DNA from: Anaerosalibacter bizertensis
GTDB taxonomy: Bacteria; Bacillota; Clostridia; Tissierellales; Sporanaerobacteraceae
Assembly: GCF_009696605.1 (NCBI RefSeq)
Contig: NZ_VULR01000012.1
Coordinates: 1-64,000, forward strand
Direction of reading: 5' to 3'
Length of the DNA stretch: 64,000 nt
Positions 49,058-57,833 of this stretch are shown here, piece by piece; the first letter of the stretch is position 1; the number at the start of each line of letters is the position of its first letter. A program made the translations under genes and the position numbers. The notes under the pieces are model-generated. The model ran no database searches. It was given only the letters and a program-made list of their open reading frames with translations, and was not told the DNA's origin.

Positions 49058-50397
49058 TGGTATTTGAAAGTTTATCTGAAAAACTTCAAAATGCTCTGGG
49101 AAAATTAAAAGGCAGAGGAAAGTTGACAGAAAAAGATGTAGACTTAGCTATGAGAGAAGTAAAGTTGGCACTTCTAGAAGCTGATGTAAACTTTAAAGTT
49201 GTAAAAAAGTTCATAAAAGATGTTAAACAAAGAGCAATTGGTTCAGAAGTTATGGAGAGTTTGACTCCAGGACAGCAAGTAGTCAAGATTGTTAACGAAG
49301 AATTAACTAGTTTAATGGGTGAAAAAGAAAGTAAGTTAGAATTTTCTCCTACGCCTCCAACTATAGTACTTATGTGTGGTCTTCAAGGAGCAGGAAAGAC
49401 TACTACTGCAGGGAAGCTTGCTAATCTTTTAAAAAAGCAAAATAAAAGACCACTATTAGTAGCTTGTGACGTCTATAGACCAGCAGCCATTAAACAATTA
49501 CAAGTTGTAGGTGAAAAAGTTGATGTTCCAGTATTTTCAATGGGAGATAAAAATGATCCTGTTGATATTGCTAAAGCAGCAGTTGAACATGGAAAGAGAA
49601 ATGGAAATGATTTAATAATAATAGATACTGCAGGTAGACTCCATATAGATGAGAACTTAATGGATGAACTAGAAGGAATAAAAAATGGAGTAAATCCTAA
49701 TGAGATACTTCTTGTTGTAGACTCAATGACGGGGCAGGATGCTGTTACAGTAGCAGAGACATTTAACGGTAGATTAGGTATCACTGGAGTAGTATTAACT
49801 AAACTAGATGGAGATGCACGTGGCGGAGCAGCATTATCTATTAGGTCTGTTACAGGAAAACCTATAAAATATGTAGGTATGGGAGAAAAACTAGATGAAC
49901 TAAGAGCCTTCCATCCAGATAGGATGGCTTCAAGAATACTTGGCATGGGTGACGTGTTAAGCTTAATTGAAAAAGCAGAAGAATCTTTTGATGCTAAAAA
50001 AGCTATGGAATTAGAAAAGAAAATTCGTAGTCAACAATTTACTTTTGATGATTTTCTAGATCAATTAGATCAAATGAAGAATTTAGGGCCCTTAGATCAA
50101 ATATTAGGTATGATACCTGGAGTTAATTCTAAGCAATTAAAAAACTTAAATGTAGATGAAAAAGAGATTGTGAAAATAGAAGCTATTATTAAATCAATGA
50201 CAAAAGAAGAAAGAAATGATCCTTCTATAATAAATAGCAGTAGAAGGAAGAGGATAGCTCAAGGTAGTGGAACTTCTGTACCAGAAGTAAATAGGCTGTT
50301 AAAACAATTTAAAGAGACTAAGAAGATGATGAAAAGATTTACTGATATGGAAAAAACCATGAAGAAAAAAGGAAAATTTGGACTTCCCTTTTTCTAA
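49057..50397 (+). CDS. ffh: signal recognition particle protein Ffh
   Basis: Ffh binds signal peptides and SRP RNA and delivers ribosomes to FtsY. The 446-aa protein has N and G domains with GLQGAGKTTT (108-117), ACDVYRPAAIKQL, DTAGRLHIDENLM (about 190-202) and TKLDGDARGGAAL. The C-terminal Met-rich M domain (about 295-440) includes LDQMKNLGPLDQILGMIPG and RKRIAQGSGTSVPEVNRLLKQF. Length is standard. It is the end of the ftsY-ylxM-ffh targeting group and is followed by rpsP. Confidence 0.97.
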   Translation: MVFESLSEKLQNALGKLKGRGKLTEKDVDLAMREVKLALLEADVNFKVVKKFIKDVKQRAIGSEVMESLTPGQQVVKIVNEELTSLMGEKESKLEFSPTPPTIVLMCGLQGAGKTTTAGKLANLLKKQNKRPLLVACDVYRPAAIKQLQVVGEKVDVPVFSMGDKNDPVDIAKAAVEHGKRNGNDLIIIDTAGRLHIDENLMDELEGIKNGVNPNEILLVVDSMTGQDAVTVAETFNGRLGITGVVLTKLDGDARGGAALSIRSVTGKPIKYVGMGEKLDELRAFHPDRMASRILGMGDVLSLIEKAEESFDAKKAMELEKKIRSQQFTFDDFLDQLDQMKNLGPLDQILGMIPGVNSKQLKNLNVDEKEIVKIEAIIKSMTKEERNDPSIINSSRRKRIAQGSGTSVPEVNRLLKQFKETKKMMKRFTDMEKTMKKKGKFGLPFF

Positions 50398-50431
50398 CAA
50401 TAGATATTTTTAATTTAAAGGAGGTGAAAAA

Positions 50432-50704
50432 ATGGCAGTTAAAATTAGATTAAAAAGAATGGGTGCAAAGAAAAACCCTTTTTATAGAATTGTAGTTGCT
50501 GATTCTCGTTCTCCAAGAAATGGAAGATTCATAGAAGAAATAGGATACTACAATCCTTTAGCAGAGCCTAAAACTGTAAAAGTTGATGATGAGAAGGCTG
50601 TTAAGTGGCTAACTAATGGTGCAAAACCTACAGATACAGTTGAGAGACTTTTCAAAGAAAATGGAATTTATGACAAGTGGAATGAAAGCAAAGAACAACA
50701 ATAA
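50432..50704 (+). CDS. rpsP: ribosomal protein bS16
   Basis: bS16 is a small-subunit assembly protein. The 90-aa protein begins with the family block [24 protein letters not shown] and [26 protein letters not shown] precedes the ATG. khpA follows by 20 bp; rpsP-khpA-rimM-trmD-rplS is the common Firmicutes order. Confidence 0.97.
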   Translation: MAVKIRLKRMGAKKNPFYRIVVADSRSPRNGRFIEEIGYYNPLAEPKTVKVDDEKAVKWLTNGAKPTDTVERLFKENGIYDKWNESKEQQ

Positions 50705-50724
50705 TTCCTTAGGGGGTGAAAGTT

Positions 50725-50955
50725 GTGGGAGAGTTAGTTGAGATGATTGCAAAAGCTCTTGTAGATAATCCTGAAGAAGTAGAGGTTAATGAAGTAGAAG
50801 GAACTCAATCTGTAATTATCGAGCTTAAAGTAGCTCAAGATGATATGGGAAAGATAATAGGTAAACAAGGTAGGATAGCTAAAGCTATTAGAACAGTAGT
50901 GAAGGCAGCTGCTATTAAAGAAAATAAGAGAGTGGTTGTGGAAATTATTCAGTAA
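50725..50955 (+). CDS. khpA: KH-domain RNA-binding protein KhpA (YlqC)
   Basis: KhpA binds RNA with KhpB and affects cell elongation and division in streptococci. The 76-aa protein is a single KH domain with the GXXG loop in GKIIGKQGRIAKAIRTVV. GTG 50725 is chosen: AGGGGGTG (50711-50718) is correctly spaced, and the start MGELVEMIAKALVDNPEEVEV fits the family. GTG 50716 lies inside the ribosome binding site. It ends in a terminator just before rimM. Confidence 0.93.
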   Translation: MGELVEMIAKALVDNPEEVEVNEVEGTQSVIIELKVAQDDMGKIIGKQGRIAKAIRTVVKAAAIKENKRVVVEIIQ

Positions 50956-50981
50956 GGGATTAGCTTTCTAATCCCTTTTTT
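50954..50981 (+). terminator. intrinsic terminator after khpA
   Basis: A 9-bp perfect stem (aagggatta with taatccctt) with a 6-nt loop ends in TTTTTT. It starts at the stop codon of khpA, so rimM-trmD may depend on read-through or another promoter. Confidence 0.8.
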
Positions 50982-51004
50982 ACTACCAGTTGGCAGGTGA
51001 AAAT

Positions 51005-51508
51005 ATGGATTATATTCAAGTAGGAAAAATTATAAATACCCAGGGGATTAAAGGAGAAGTAAAAATTCATCCACTTACAGATGATATCTCTAGATTTGAT
51101 GAACTTGAAAAAGTTTATATAGGTGAAGAAAAAGTATTAGTTTATATTGAGAAAAATTGGTCTAAAAAAGAATTTGTAATATTGAAATTTGTAGGATACG
51201 ATGATATAAATGAGGTACTAAAATTCAAGAATGAGTACTTATATATTGAAGAAAAAGATAAAATTAAACTTGAAGAAGATTCTTATTTTATATTTGATAT
51301 TGTAGGGTGTAATGTGCTAGATATTAATGGCAATAAAATAGGAATTGTGACTCAAGTTATAACCAATACAGGTAATGATATATATATTATAAAAAGTGAA
51401 GATAATAGCAAAAATTATTTAGTTCCAGCAGTAAAACAGTTTATCAAAAAAGTAGATATTGAAAATAAAGAAATAATTATTGAGCCTATTGAAGGATTGA
51501 TAGAATGA
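51005..51508 (+). CDS. rimM: 16S rRNA processing factor RimM
   Basis: RimM helps 30S head assembly near S19. The 167-aa protein has VGKIINTQGIKGEVKIHPLTD, an N-terminal barrel and a C-terminal PRC-like barrel (about 95-165, FDIVGCNVLDINGNKIG, YLVPAVKQFIKKVDIE). ATG 51005 follows AGGTGA; TTG 50990 is in frame but has no site. The stop overlaps trmD by 4 bp (ATGA). Confidence 0.94.
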   Translation: MDYIQVGKIINTQGIKGEVKIHPLTDDISRFDELEKVYIGEEKVLVYIEKNWSKKEFVILKFVGYDDINEVLKFKNEYLYIEEKDKIKLEEDSYFIFDIVGCNVLDINGNKIGIVTQVITNTGNDIYIIKSEDNSKNYLVPAVKQFIKKVDIENKEIIIEPIEGLIE

Positions 51509-52239
51509 AGATAGATATTTTAACTTTATTTCCTGAGATTTTTCATACTATATTTAATTGGAGCATAATAGGTAGAGCAGTAGAAAAAGAACTTGTTCGA
51601 CTTAATTGTATAAATATAAGAGATTTTTCTGAAGATAAACATAAAAGGGTAGATGATTATCCTTTTGGTGGAGGACCAGGTATGGTTATGAAACCAGAAC
51701 CAATTGCTAAGGCCATAGAGAGTGTTAAAGAAAGTGAATCTAAGGTTATATATTTATCTCCAAAGGGAAAAGTATATAACCAGAAGATGGCTAATAAATT
51801 GGCTAGAGAAAAACATCTTATATTATTGTCTGGACATTATGAAGGAATAGATAATAGGATAGTTGAACACTATATAGATGAAGAAATTTCCATTGGGGAT
51901 TATGTTTTAACTGGTGGTGAAATTCCATCATTAGTATTATTAGATTCTATAATAAGACTAATTCCAGGAGTATTAGGAAGCGAGGATTCATTTATAGAAG
52001 ATTCCCATTATAATGGACTTTTAGAACATCCTCAATATACTAGGCCTAGGGATTTTAATGGATATATGGTTCCTTCAGTTCTTCTATCTGGAAATCATAA
52101 GGAAATTGAAAAGTGGAGATTATACGAGTCTTTGAAGATAACATATTTAAATAGAAGAGATTTACTGAAGAAAAAGGATTTAACTGATGAAGAAAAAGAT
52201 ATGTTAAAAGAGGTTTATAAGGAATTAGAAATCAAATAA
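51505..52239 (+). CDS. trmD: tRNA m1G37 methyltransferase TrmD
   Basis: TrmD methylates G37 next to the anticodon of Leu, Pro and Arg tRNAs, which prevents frameshifting; the tRNA-Pro(GGG) at 1634-1710 is a natural target. The 244-aa SPOUT protein has DILTLFPEIF, DYPFGGGPGMVMKPEP, LSGHYEGIDNR, ISIGDYVLTGGE and GLLEHPQYTRP. rimM overlaps at its start, and rplS follows with its own promoter and leader. Confidence 0.97.
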   Translation: MKIDILTLFPEIFHTIFNWSIIGRAVEKELVRLNCINIRDFSEDKHKRVDDYPFGGGPGMVMKPEPIAKAIESVKESESKVIYLSPKGKVYNQKMANKLAREKHLILLSGHYEGIDNRIVEHYIDEEISIGDYVLTGGEIPSLVLLDSIIRLIPGVLGSEDSFIEDSHYNGLLEHPQYTRPRDFNGYMVPSVLLSGNHKEIEKWRLYESLKITYLNRRDLLKKKDLTDEEKDMLKEVYKELEIK

Positions 52240-52242
52240 ATA

Positions 52243-52271
52243 TTGTATTTTAAATATACTTATGCTATAAT
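52243..52271 (+). promoter_or_regulatory. promoter for rplS
   Basis: TTGTAT (52243-52248), 17 bp, perfect TATAAT (52266-52271) with an extended TG (52263-52264). A start near 52278 gives a leader of about 68 nt. Confidence 0.7.
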
Positions 52272-52287
52272 ACACAAGGTATGGTAT

Positions 52288-52338
52288 AACGGACGGTCCT
52301 CTATCTATAGGATACGAACGTCTAGGGAGAAGGGAGGT
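52288..52338 (+). promoter_or_regulatory. structured leader of rplS, probable L19 leader
   Basis: The leader can fold with GACG (52292-52295) pairing with CGTC (52319-52322) and an inner stem TCCT/AGGA (52297-52300 with 52309-52312), followed by AGGGAGAAGGGAGG at the ribosome binding site. Firmicutes have a known autoregulatory L19 leader here; position and shape fit, but I could not compare it with the Rfam model. Confidence 0.5.
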
Positions 52339-52345
52339 TTATACT

Positions 52346-52693
52346 ATGGATATTATAAAAATGATTGAAGATGAGCAATTAAAAAAGGATATTCCTCAAT
52401 TTAATGTAGGTGATACTGTTCAAGTACATTATAAAGTTAAAGAAGGTTCTCGTGAAAGAATTCAAGTATTTGAAGGTACTGTTTTGAAAAGACAAGGCGG
52501 TGGAGTAAGAGAAACTTTCACAGTTAGAAGAATTTCCTATGGTGTTGGAGTAGAAAGAACATTTCCTCTACACTCTCCAAGAATTGAAAAACTTATTGTT
52601 ACAAGAAAAGGTAAAGTAAGAAGATCTAAGTTGTATTATTTAAGAGAAAGACAAGGTAAATCTGCTAGAGTTAAAGAAAAATCATATTACTAA
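52346..52693 (+). CDS. rplS: ribosomal protein bL19
   Basis: bL19 lies at the subunit interface. The 115-aa protein has the family regions [62 protein letters not shown] and [26 protein letters not shown] lies before ATG. It has its own promoter, leader and terminator, so it can be made apart from trmD. Confidence 0.97.
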   Translation: MDIIKMIEDEQLKKDIPQFNVGDTVQVHYKVKEGSRERIQVFEGTVLKRQGGGVRETFTVRRISYGVGVERTFPLHSPRIEKLIVTRKGKVRRSKLYYLRERQGKSARVKEKSYY

Positions 52694-52730
52694 AATATTG
52701 GGGCTTATTGAGTCCCAATATTTATTTATT
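52693..52730 (+). terminator. intrinsic terminator after rplS
   Basis: A 10-bp stem (aaatattggg with cccaatattt) around the loop gcttattgagt ends in ATTTATT. The T-run is broken by A, so some read-through to rbgA is possible. Confidence 0.65.
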
Positions 52731-52747
52731 CTTAGGTTGGTGATATT

Positions 52748-53590
52748 ATGAATATAAACTGGTATCCTGGACATATGAAAAAAACAAAAGAGACAATAAA
52801 AAATAGCTTACCACTTGTAGACATTGTATATGAAGTTCTTGATGCTAGAATACCTATGAGTAGTAAAAATCCAGATATTGACAATATAATTGGTAACAAA
52901 CCAAGACTGATTATATTAAATAAAGCTGATTTAAGTAATGAAGAATATAATAAGAAATGGGAGGAGTTTTTTTATTCAAAAAAAATACCTACTGTTTTTG
53001 TGAATTCTTTAAATGCTACTGGATTAAATCAAATAATTAAAAAAACAAATATTCTTATTAAAGATAAAATGAATAGATTACAAAAAAAAGGTGTAAAAAA
53101 TAGGCCGGTTAGAGCCATGATACTAGGTATACCTAATGTAGGTAAATCTACTTTAATAAATAGCTTATCAGGGAAAAAAGGCGCTAAGACTGGCAATAAG
53201 CCGGGAGTTACTAAAGGGAATCAATGGATAAAAATAAAAGGGAACTTAGAACTTTTAGATACTCCAGGAATATTATGGCCTAAATTAGAAGACAAAGATT
53301 CAGCTTTAAACTTGGCTTTTACTGGGGCAATAAAAGATGAATTGTTAGATATAGAAAATTTAGCTTTCCAATTACTTGAGAGACTTATAAAAATTTATCC
53401 TGAATTGGTTAAAACACGATATAATATAGAATTAGAAAACTATTCAACTTATGAAGTAATGGAACAAATTGCTAGAAATAGAGGCTGCATATTAAAAGGT
53501 GGAGAAATTGATTTTACTAGGGCAAGTAACACTATAGTTGATGATTTTAGGAAAGGAAAGATAGGAAAAATAACATTAGAATTACCCTAG
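52748..53590 (+). CDS. rbgA: 50S assembly GTPase RbgA (YlqF)
   Basis: RbgA helps late 50S maturation. The 280-aa protein has the circularly permuted GTPase order: NKAD (G4), then GIPNVGKST (about 127-135, G1) and DTPGI (G3). It begins INWYPGHMKKTKE and has YEVLDARIPMSSKNP. The C-terminal ANTAR-like helical part holds RGCILKGGEIDFTRASN. It follows rplS and precedes rnhB as in B. subtilis. Confidence 0.95.
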   Translation: MNINWYPGHMKKTKETIKNSLPLVDIVYEVLDARIPMSSKNPDIDNIIGNKPRLIILNKADLSNEEYNKKWEEFFYSKKIPTVFVNSLNATGLNQIIKKTNILIKDKMNRLQKKGVKNRPVRAMILGIPNVGKSTLINSLSGKKGAKTGNKPGVTKGNQWIKIKGNLELLDTPGILWPKLEDKDSALNLAFTGAIKDELLDIENLAFQLLERLIKIYPELVKTRYNIELENYSTYEVMEQIARNRGCILKGGEIDFTRASNTIVDDFRKGKIGKITLELP

Positions 53591-53610
53591 CTTTTATCTG
53601 GAGGGATTAT

Positions 53611-54219
53611 ATGTTAGAAATTGAAAATGAAATAAGATCTAAGGGGTATAAATATATTGCTTGTATAGATGAGGTAGGAAGAGGTTGCTTAGCAGGAGAT
53701 GTAGTTGCATGTGCCATAATAATGCCTAAGGATCTAATTATTGAAGGTGTAAAAGATTCTAAAAAATTAACACCTAGAAAGAGAGAAAAACTATATGGTG
53801 AAATATTAGAAAGTTCTTTAGCGTTAGGATTTGGACAAGTAGATTCTAAAACTATAGATAAGATTAATATTAAAGAAAGTACTAGATTAGCTATGAAGAA
53901 GGCAGTATTAAATTTAAAAGATAGAGACGGAAATTCAATAAGTCCTGATTTCATATTAATTGATGCAGAAGAGATATATTTAGATATTCCACAGAAGGGC
54001 ATTATAAAGGGAGATGCTAGATCTCATGGAATAGCTTGTGCTTCTATCATGGCTAAAGTTTTCAGAGACAGACAATGTGAAGAAATATGGGGGAAAAAAT
54101 ATAGTGGATATTTAATTGAGAAAAACAAAGGTTACGGAACTAAAGAGCATCGAGAAGCTATAAAAAAATTAGGTCCTTCTCCAATCCACAGATTGACTTT
54201 TTTGAAGAACATTATTTAG
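53611..54219 (+). CDS. rnhB: ribonuclease HII
   Basis: RNase HII removes ribonucleotides embedded in DNA. The 202-aa protein has the catalytic block CIDEVGRGCLAGDV (D20 and E21), SKKLTPRKREKL, DAEEIY and AKVFRDR. Length and motifs are standard. GAGGGA lies before ATG. The FliK-like gene begins 11 bp after the stop. Confidence 0.96.
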   Translation: MLEIENEIRSKGYKYIACIDEVGRGCLAGDVVACAIIMPKDLIIEGVKDSKKLTPRKREKLYGEILESSLALGFGQVDSKTIDKINIKESTRLAMKKAVLNLKDRDGNSISPDFILIDAEEIYLDIPQKGIIKGDARSHGIACASIMAKVFRDRQCEEIWGKKYSGYLIEKNKGYGTKEHREAIKKLGPSPIHRLTFLKNII

Positions 54220-54230
54220 GAGGAAAAAGT

Positions 54231-55592
54231 ATGAAAATTTATGACTCTTTTCCACTAAAGAACTTTCTTATGGATATGAATAACTCTAAAATCAAAGAAG
54301 GAGACATAATCACTGGAGAAATACTAGATATGTCGGAAGAAACAATATTATTAGATCTGGAAAATGTGGGAAAAGTAAAGGGTAAAAATGAGTTTGATAT
54401 TGATTATCCAAAGTTTAAAAAAATAAGTTTTTTAGTTAAATCTATTTCTAATGGAAAATTAGAATTGGCCCCTATTTCAGACATTAAAGATCCAAAATTA
54501 AGCTTAGAAAAGTTTGAAAATAAAAAAATTACTGATAAAATATTTAATGAGTATAATATTTCACAAGATGAAATATCGGAAGAATTTATAGAAAGTTTGT
54601 TGGAGTATAATGTACCTATAAATAAGGAAAATATTATAAAGGGACTTAAAACTATAGGTAAAATAGAAGAGATTTTAGGAAAAGCAAATGAAGAAAAAAT
54701 AATATTATTTAATAATATTAATGATCCTATAAAAGAAGAGATAAGAAACTTTTTAATTGTTAACAAAGAAGAATATCCTGAAAAGGAAGACTTAAATTAT
54801 ATATATGACCATATTAAAGACATGCTTCCAGAAGAAAAAATGTCTAGTTGGTGTATAAAATCTATTGCGTTTATTTTAAAAAATGATATGAAGATTTCAA
54901 TAAATAATCTAGAAAAGTTTTTTTTAATATTAGAAGGCAAGGAAATCATTTCAAAAGATGATGTAGATCATCTTTTGGGTTTTTTAGATAAAGAAGATGG
55001 CTATGAAAAATATAGTTTGAGTTTTAAGGATAGAAGTCTTCTCACTTTTACAGGAAAAGATAGTCAATATATTAAAAACTATTATGATGAATTGAATGAA
55101 AAAATAGATGAGATAAATAATAAAATTAAAAATGGTATTTCAAAAGTAGATAAAAACACAAAAGAGACTTTTGAGAAACTAAGCGATAGCTTAGATTTTT
55201 TAAATAATATAAATAAAGATATGGCATTTATTTATGTACCAATAACAATTAAAAATCAAGAAAACAAAGGGGCTATATCTATATTAAAAAAAAGAAAAGA
55301 AAACTTTAATAAAGGTGATAAGATAAGTATATTTATTAATTTAGATATGAGCCATTTAAATAGAGTAAAGATATATTGTGAGTTTAAAGCAGAATTGGTA
55401 AGTATTAGTTTTGATCTAACGAAAGAAAATGTTTCTTTATTTAAAAAGAATGAAACAATGTTAGAAAATATTATAGAAGAAAATGGGTATAAACTAAATA
55501 ATATAAATTATATAGAAGATAAAGAGATGAATTTTTTAGACACATTAGTAGATAATAAGAATCCTTATTATTATTTGGATGTGAGAGTGTAG
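54231..55592 (+). CDS. YlqG-like protein with a FliK-type C-terminus
   Basis: The 453-aa protein is poorly conserved. It is Lys/Glu/Asn-rich and mostly helical in its middle. The last ~100 residues (about 350-445) have a pattern like the FliK/flagellar hook-length control C-terminal domain: a beta strand FINLDMSHLNRVKIYCEF, a second strand VSISFDLTKENVSLF, and then a helix MLENIIEENGYKLNNINY. Its position between rnhB and an FlhB-like gene matches B. subtilis ylqG. A role in export or switching with the FlhB-like protein is an inference; no flagellar gene is nearby. Confidence 0.6.
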   Translation: MKIYDSFPLKNFLMDMNNSKIKEGDIITGEILDMSEETILLDLENVGKVKGKNEFDIDYPKFKKISFLVKSISNGKLELAPISDIKDPKLSLEKFENKKITDKIFNEYNISQDEISEEFIESLLEYNVPINKENIIKGLKTIGKIEEILGKANEEKIILFNNINDPIKEEIRNFLIVNKEEYPEKEDLNYIYDHIKDMLPEEKMSSWCIKSIAFILKNDMKISINNLEKFFLILEGKEIISKDDVDHLLGFLDKEDGYEKYSLSFKDRSLLTFTGKDSQYIKNYYDELNEKIDEINNKIKNGISKVDKNTKETFEKLSDSLDFLNNINKDMAFIYVPITIKNQENKGAISILKKRKENFNKGDKISIFINLDMSHLNRVKIYCEFKAELVSISFDLTKENVSLFKKNETMLENIIEENGYKLNNINYIEDKEMNFLDTLVDNKNPYYYLDVRV

Positions 55593-55595
55593 AAT

Positions 55596-55883
55596 ATGAA
55601 AAAAAACAATAATAAAAAAGGAAAGAAAGCTATTGCATTAAAATATTCGAAAGATGATACAGCACCAATTATAACTGCAAAAGGGAAAGGGTATGTTGCA
55701 GAAAATATAATTAAAAAAGGAAAAGAAGAAAAAATAGAAATATATGAAGATAAAGAACTTTTGAATGATCTTATGAAAATAGAAATTGGACAAGAAATTC
55801 CTCCTGAACTTTATGATGTTGTAGCTCAGATAATTACTTATGTTTATTATTTAGATAAGAAAAAAGGTGATTTAGATGAGTAA
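55596..55883 (+). CDS. FlhB C-terminal domain-like protein (YlqH)
   Basis: This 95-aa protein resembles the cytoplasmic C-terminal domain of FlhB/YscU export switches. It shows AIALKYSKDDTAPIITAKGKGYVAENIIKKGKEEKIEIYED, then ELLNDLMKIEIGQEIPPELYDVVAQIITYVYYLDKK. The membrane half and the cleavable NPTH motif are missing (DTAPIIT stands in the area), so it cannot be an ordinary FlhB. It begins 4 bp after the FliK-like gene and overlaps yraN by 8 bp. Confidence 0.8.
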   Translation: MKKNNNKKGKKAIALKYSKDDTAPIITAKGKGYVAENIIKKGKEEKIEIYEDKELLNDLMKIEIGQEIPPELYDVVAQIITYVYYLDKKKGDLDE

Positions 55884-56229
55884 TCATATAGATAGAGGGA
55901 AAATTGGAGAGAGCATAGCAGTTAACTTTTTAATAGGCAAAGATTATTACATATTAGAGAGAAACTTTAGGAGTAAAACGGGAGAAATTGATATTATTGC
56001 TTTAAAAGGAGATATGCTAATCTTTGTAGAAGTAAAAACTAGGACTAGTATTGACTATGGATATGCTTATGAAGCTGTAAATAGAAAGAAACAAAGAAGA
56101 ATTATGAATACTGCCTTTTATTATATTAAATTTAATAGAATGAAAGGTTATCAATTAAGATTTGACATTATAGAGGTTTATTTGGGTAAAATTAAAAAAA
56201 TAAATCATTATGAAAATGCTTTTGTATAG
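55876..56229 (+). CDS. yraN: YraN family endonuclease-like protein (UPF0102)
   Basis: The 117-aa protein has a restriction-endonuclease-like fold: GKIGESIAVNFLIGKDYYILERNFRSKTGEIDIIALKGDMLIFVEVKTR. The D-EVK catalytic pattern (EIDII, FVEVKTR) is complete. The true substrate is unknown. Start ATG 55876 overlaps the previous gene by 8 bp, suggesting coupling. A 70-bp gap with a weak AGGTCTT/AGGCCT hairpin follows. Confidence 0.93.
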   Translation: MSNHIDRGKIGESIAVNFLIGKDYYILERNFRSKTGEIDIIALKGDMLIFVEVKTRTSIDYGYAYEAVNRKKQRRIMNTAFYYIKFNRMKGYQLRFDIIEVYLGKIKKINHYENAFV

Positions 56230-56299
56230 TAGGGGGAAATAGGTCTTAAAAGGCCTATAAAATAAAGAATATTTAAATAAGTCAGAAAAGGGGTTAACA

Positions 56300-57829
56300 A
56301 TGTATTCAAAAGTTAAAACATGTGTACTGCAAGGCTTAAACGGATTTGTAGTTGAGGTTGAGACGGATATATCTAAGGGCCTTCCAGTTTTCAATATAGT
56401 GGGTCTTCCTGATATATCTATAAAAGAATCTAAAGAGAGAGTTAGAACATCTATAAAAAATAGTGGATATGAGTTTCCTTTAAATAGAATTACTATTAAT
56501 TTAGCTCCTGCAAATATAAAAAAAGAAGGTTCTCAAATTGATCTAGCCATAGCTGTAGGGATATTATCGGCTATGGGTATAGTTGTTGAATGCAATTTTT
56601 CTAATATTGCCTTTATTGGTGAACTGGCTTTAGATGGCAAAGTCAATAAAATTGAAGGCGCATTGCCTATGGTTATATCTTTAAGAGAAAAGGGAATAAA
56701 AAGTATAGTAGTACCTTATGAAAATAAAGATGAATGTGGAATAATAGATGATATAAACATTATTCCCGTTAAAAATTTAAATCAATTAATAAGTTTTTTA
56801 AAGGGTAATAGGAAGATAAAAAGTTATAGACGGGATATAAGTAAATTACTTAAAATTGAAGAAAAATCAGAAGAAGATTTTGCCGATATAAAAGGGCAAG
56901 AAGGATTGAAACGAGCATTGGAAGTTGCTGCTTCAGGTTTTCATAATATAATTATTATAGGTTCTCCAGGCTCAGGAAAGACTATGTCGGCAAGAAGACT
57001 TCCTACTATACTTCCAGATCTTACATTTGAAGAATCTATAGAGACAACTAAAATATATAGTGTGGCAGGATTATTAAATAAAAATTCATTAATAAATAAA
57101 CGTCCTTTCAGATCACCCCATCATACTGCTTCTTCGTCATCTTTAATTGGTGGAGGAAGAATTCCTAAACCGGGAGAAGTTTCATTAGCTCATAATGGTG
57201 TTTTATTTTTGGATGAGCTTCCCGAATTTAAAAAGAATGTATTGGAAGCTTTAAGACAACCTATTGAAGATGGTAATGTAACAATATCTAGAGTTAATGC
57301 AACCTTAAATTATCCATCAAAATTTATGTTAGTAGCTAGTATGAATCCATGTCCATGTGGATATTTAGGGGATCCACATCATGAATGTACATGTACTATA
57401 AATAGTATTGATAAATATTTAGGAAAAATAAGTCAACCTTTGTTAGACAGGATAGATATACATATAGAAGTTATGCCAGTAGAGTACAATGATTTAAGTA
57501 GAAATACAAAAACAGAATCTTCCCAAGATATAAAAAAGAGAGTTAATAAAGCAAGAGAAATTCAGCTAAAAAGATATTTTAATGAAGATATTTTTTCTAA
57601 TGGCCAATTAACTGCTAAAGGGGTGAAAAATTATTGTAAATTAGATAATAAAGCTGAAAAAATTATGAAACAAGCTTTTAAAAAATTTAAATTTAGTGCA
57701 AGAAGCTATAATAAAATATTAAAAGTTGGAAGAACTATTGCAGACTTAGATGGAGAAGAAATCATTAGAGAAAAACATATATTAGAAGCTATTCAATATA
57801 GAAGTTTAGATAAAAAATATTGGGGGTAG
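56300..57829 (+). CDS. comM: YifB/ComM family Mg chelatase-like AAA+ ATPase
   Basis: ComM is a helicase-like AAA+ protein that aids branch migration during natural transformation in Gram-negatives; the Firmicutes role is less clear. The 509-aa protein has an N-terminal Lon-S5 type domain (VKTCVLQGLNGFVVEVE, GLPDISIKESKERV), then the AAA+ core with P-loop GSPGSGKT (about 221-228) and DELPEF. A zinc-like CPCGYLGDPHHECTC and a C-terminal sensor part follow. dprA starts 4 bp later, a common DNA-uptake-linked pair. Confidence 0.94.
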   Translation: MYSKVKTCVLQGLNGFVVEVETDISKGLPVFNIVGLPDISIKESKERVRTSIKNSGYEFPLNRITINLAPANIKKEGSQIDLAIAVGILSAMGIVVECNFSNIAFIGELALDGKVNKIEGALPMVISLREKGIKSIVVPYENKDECGIIDDINIIPVKNLNQLISFLKGNRKIKSYRRDISKLLKIEEKSEEDFADIKGQEGLKRALEVAASGFHNIIIIGSPGSGKTMSARRLPTILPDLTFEESIETTKIYSVAGLLNKNSLINKRPFRSPHHTASSSSLIGGGRIPKPGEVSLAHNGVLFLDELPEFKKNVLEALRQPIEDGNVTISRVNATLNYPSKFMLVASMNPCPCGYLGDPHHECTCTINSIDKYLGKISQPLLDRIDIHIEVMPVEYNDLSRNTKTESSQDIKKRVNKAREIQLKRYFNEDIFSNGQLTAKGVKNYCKLDNKAEKIMKQAFKKFKFSARSYNKILKVGRTIADLDGEEIIREKHILEAIQYRSLDKKYWG

Positions 57830-57833
57830 AAAG

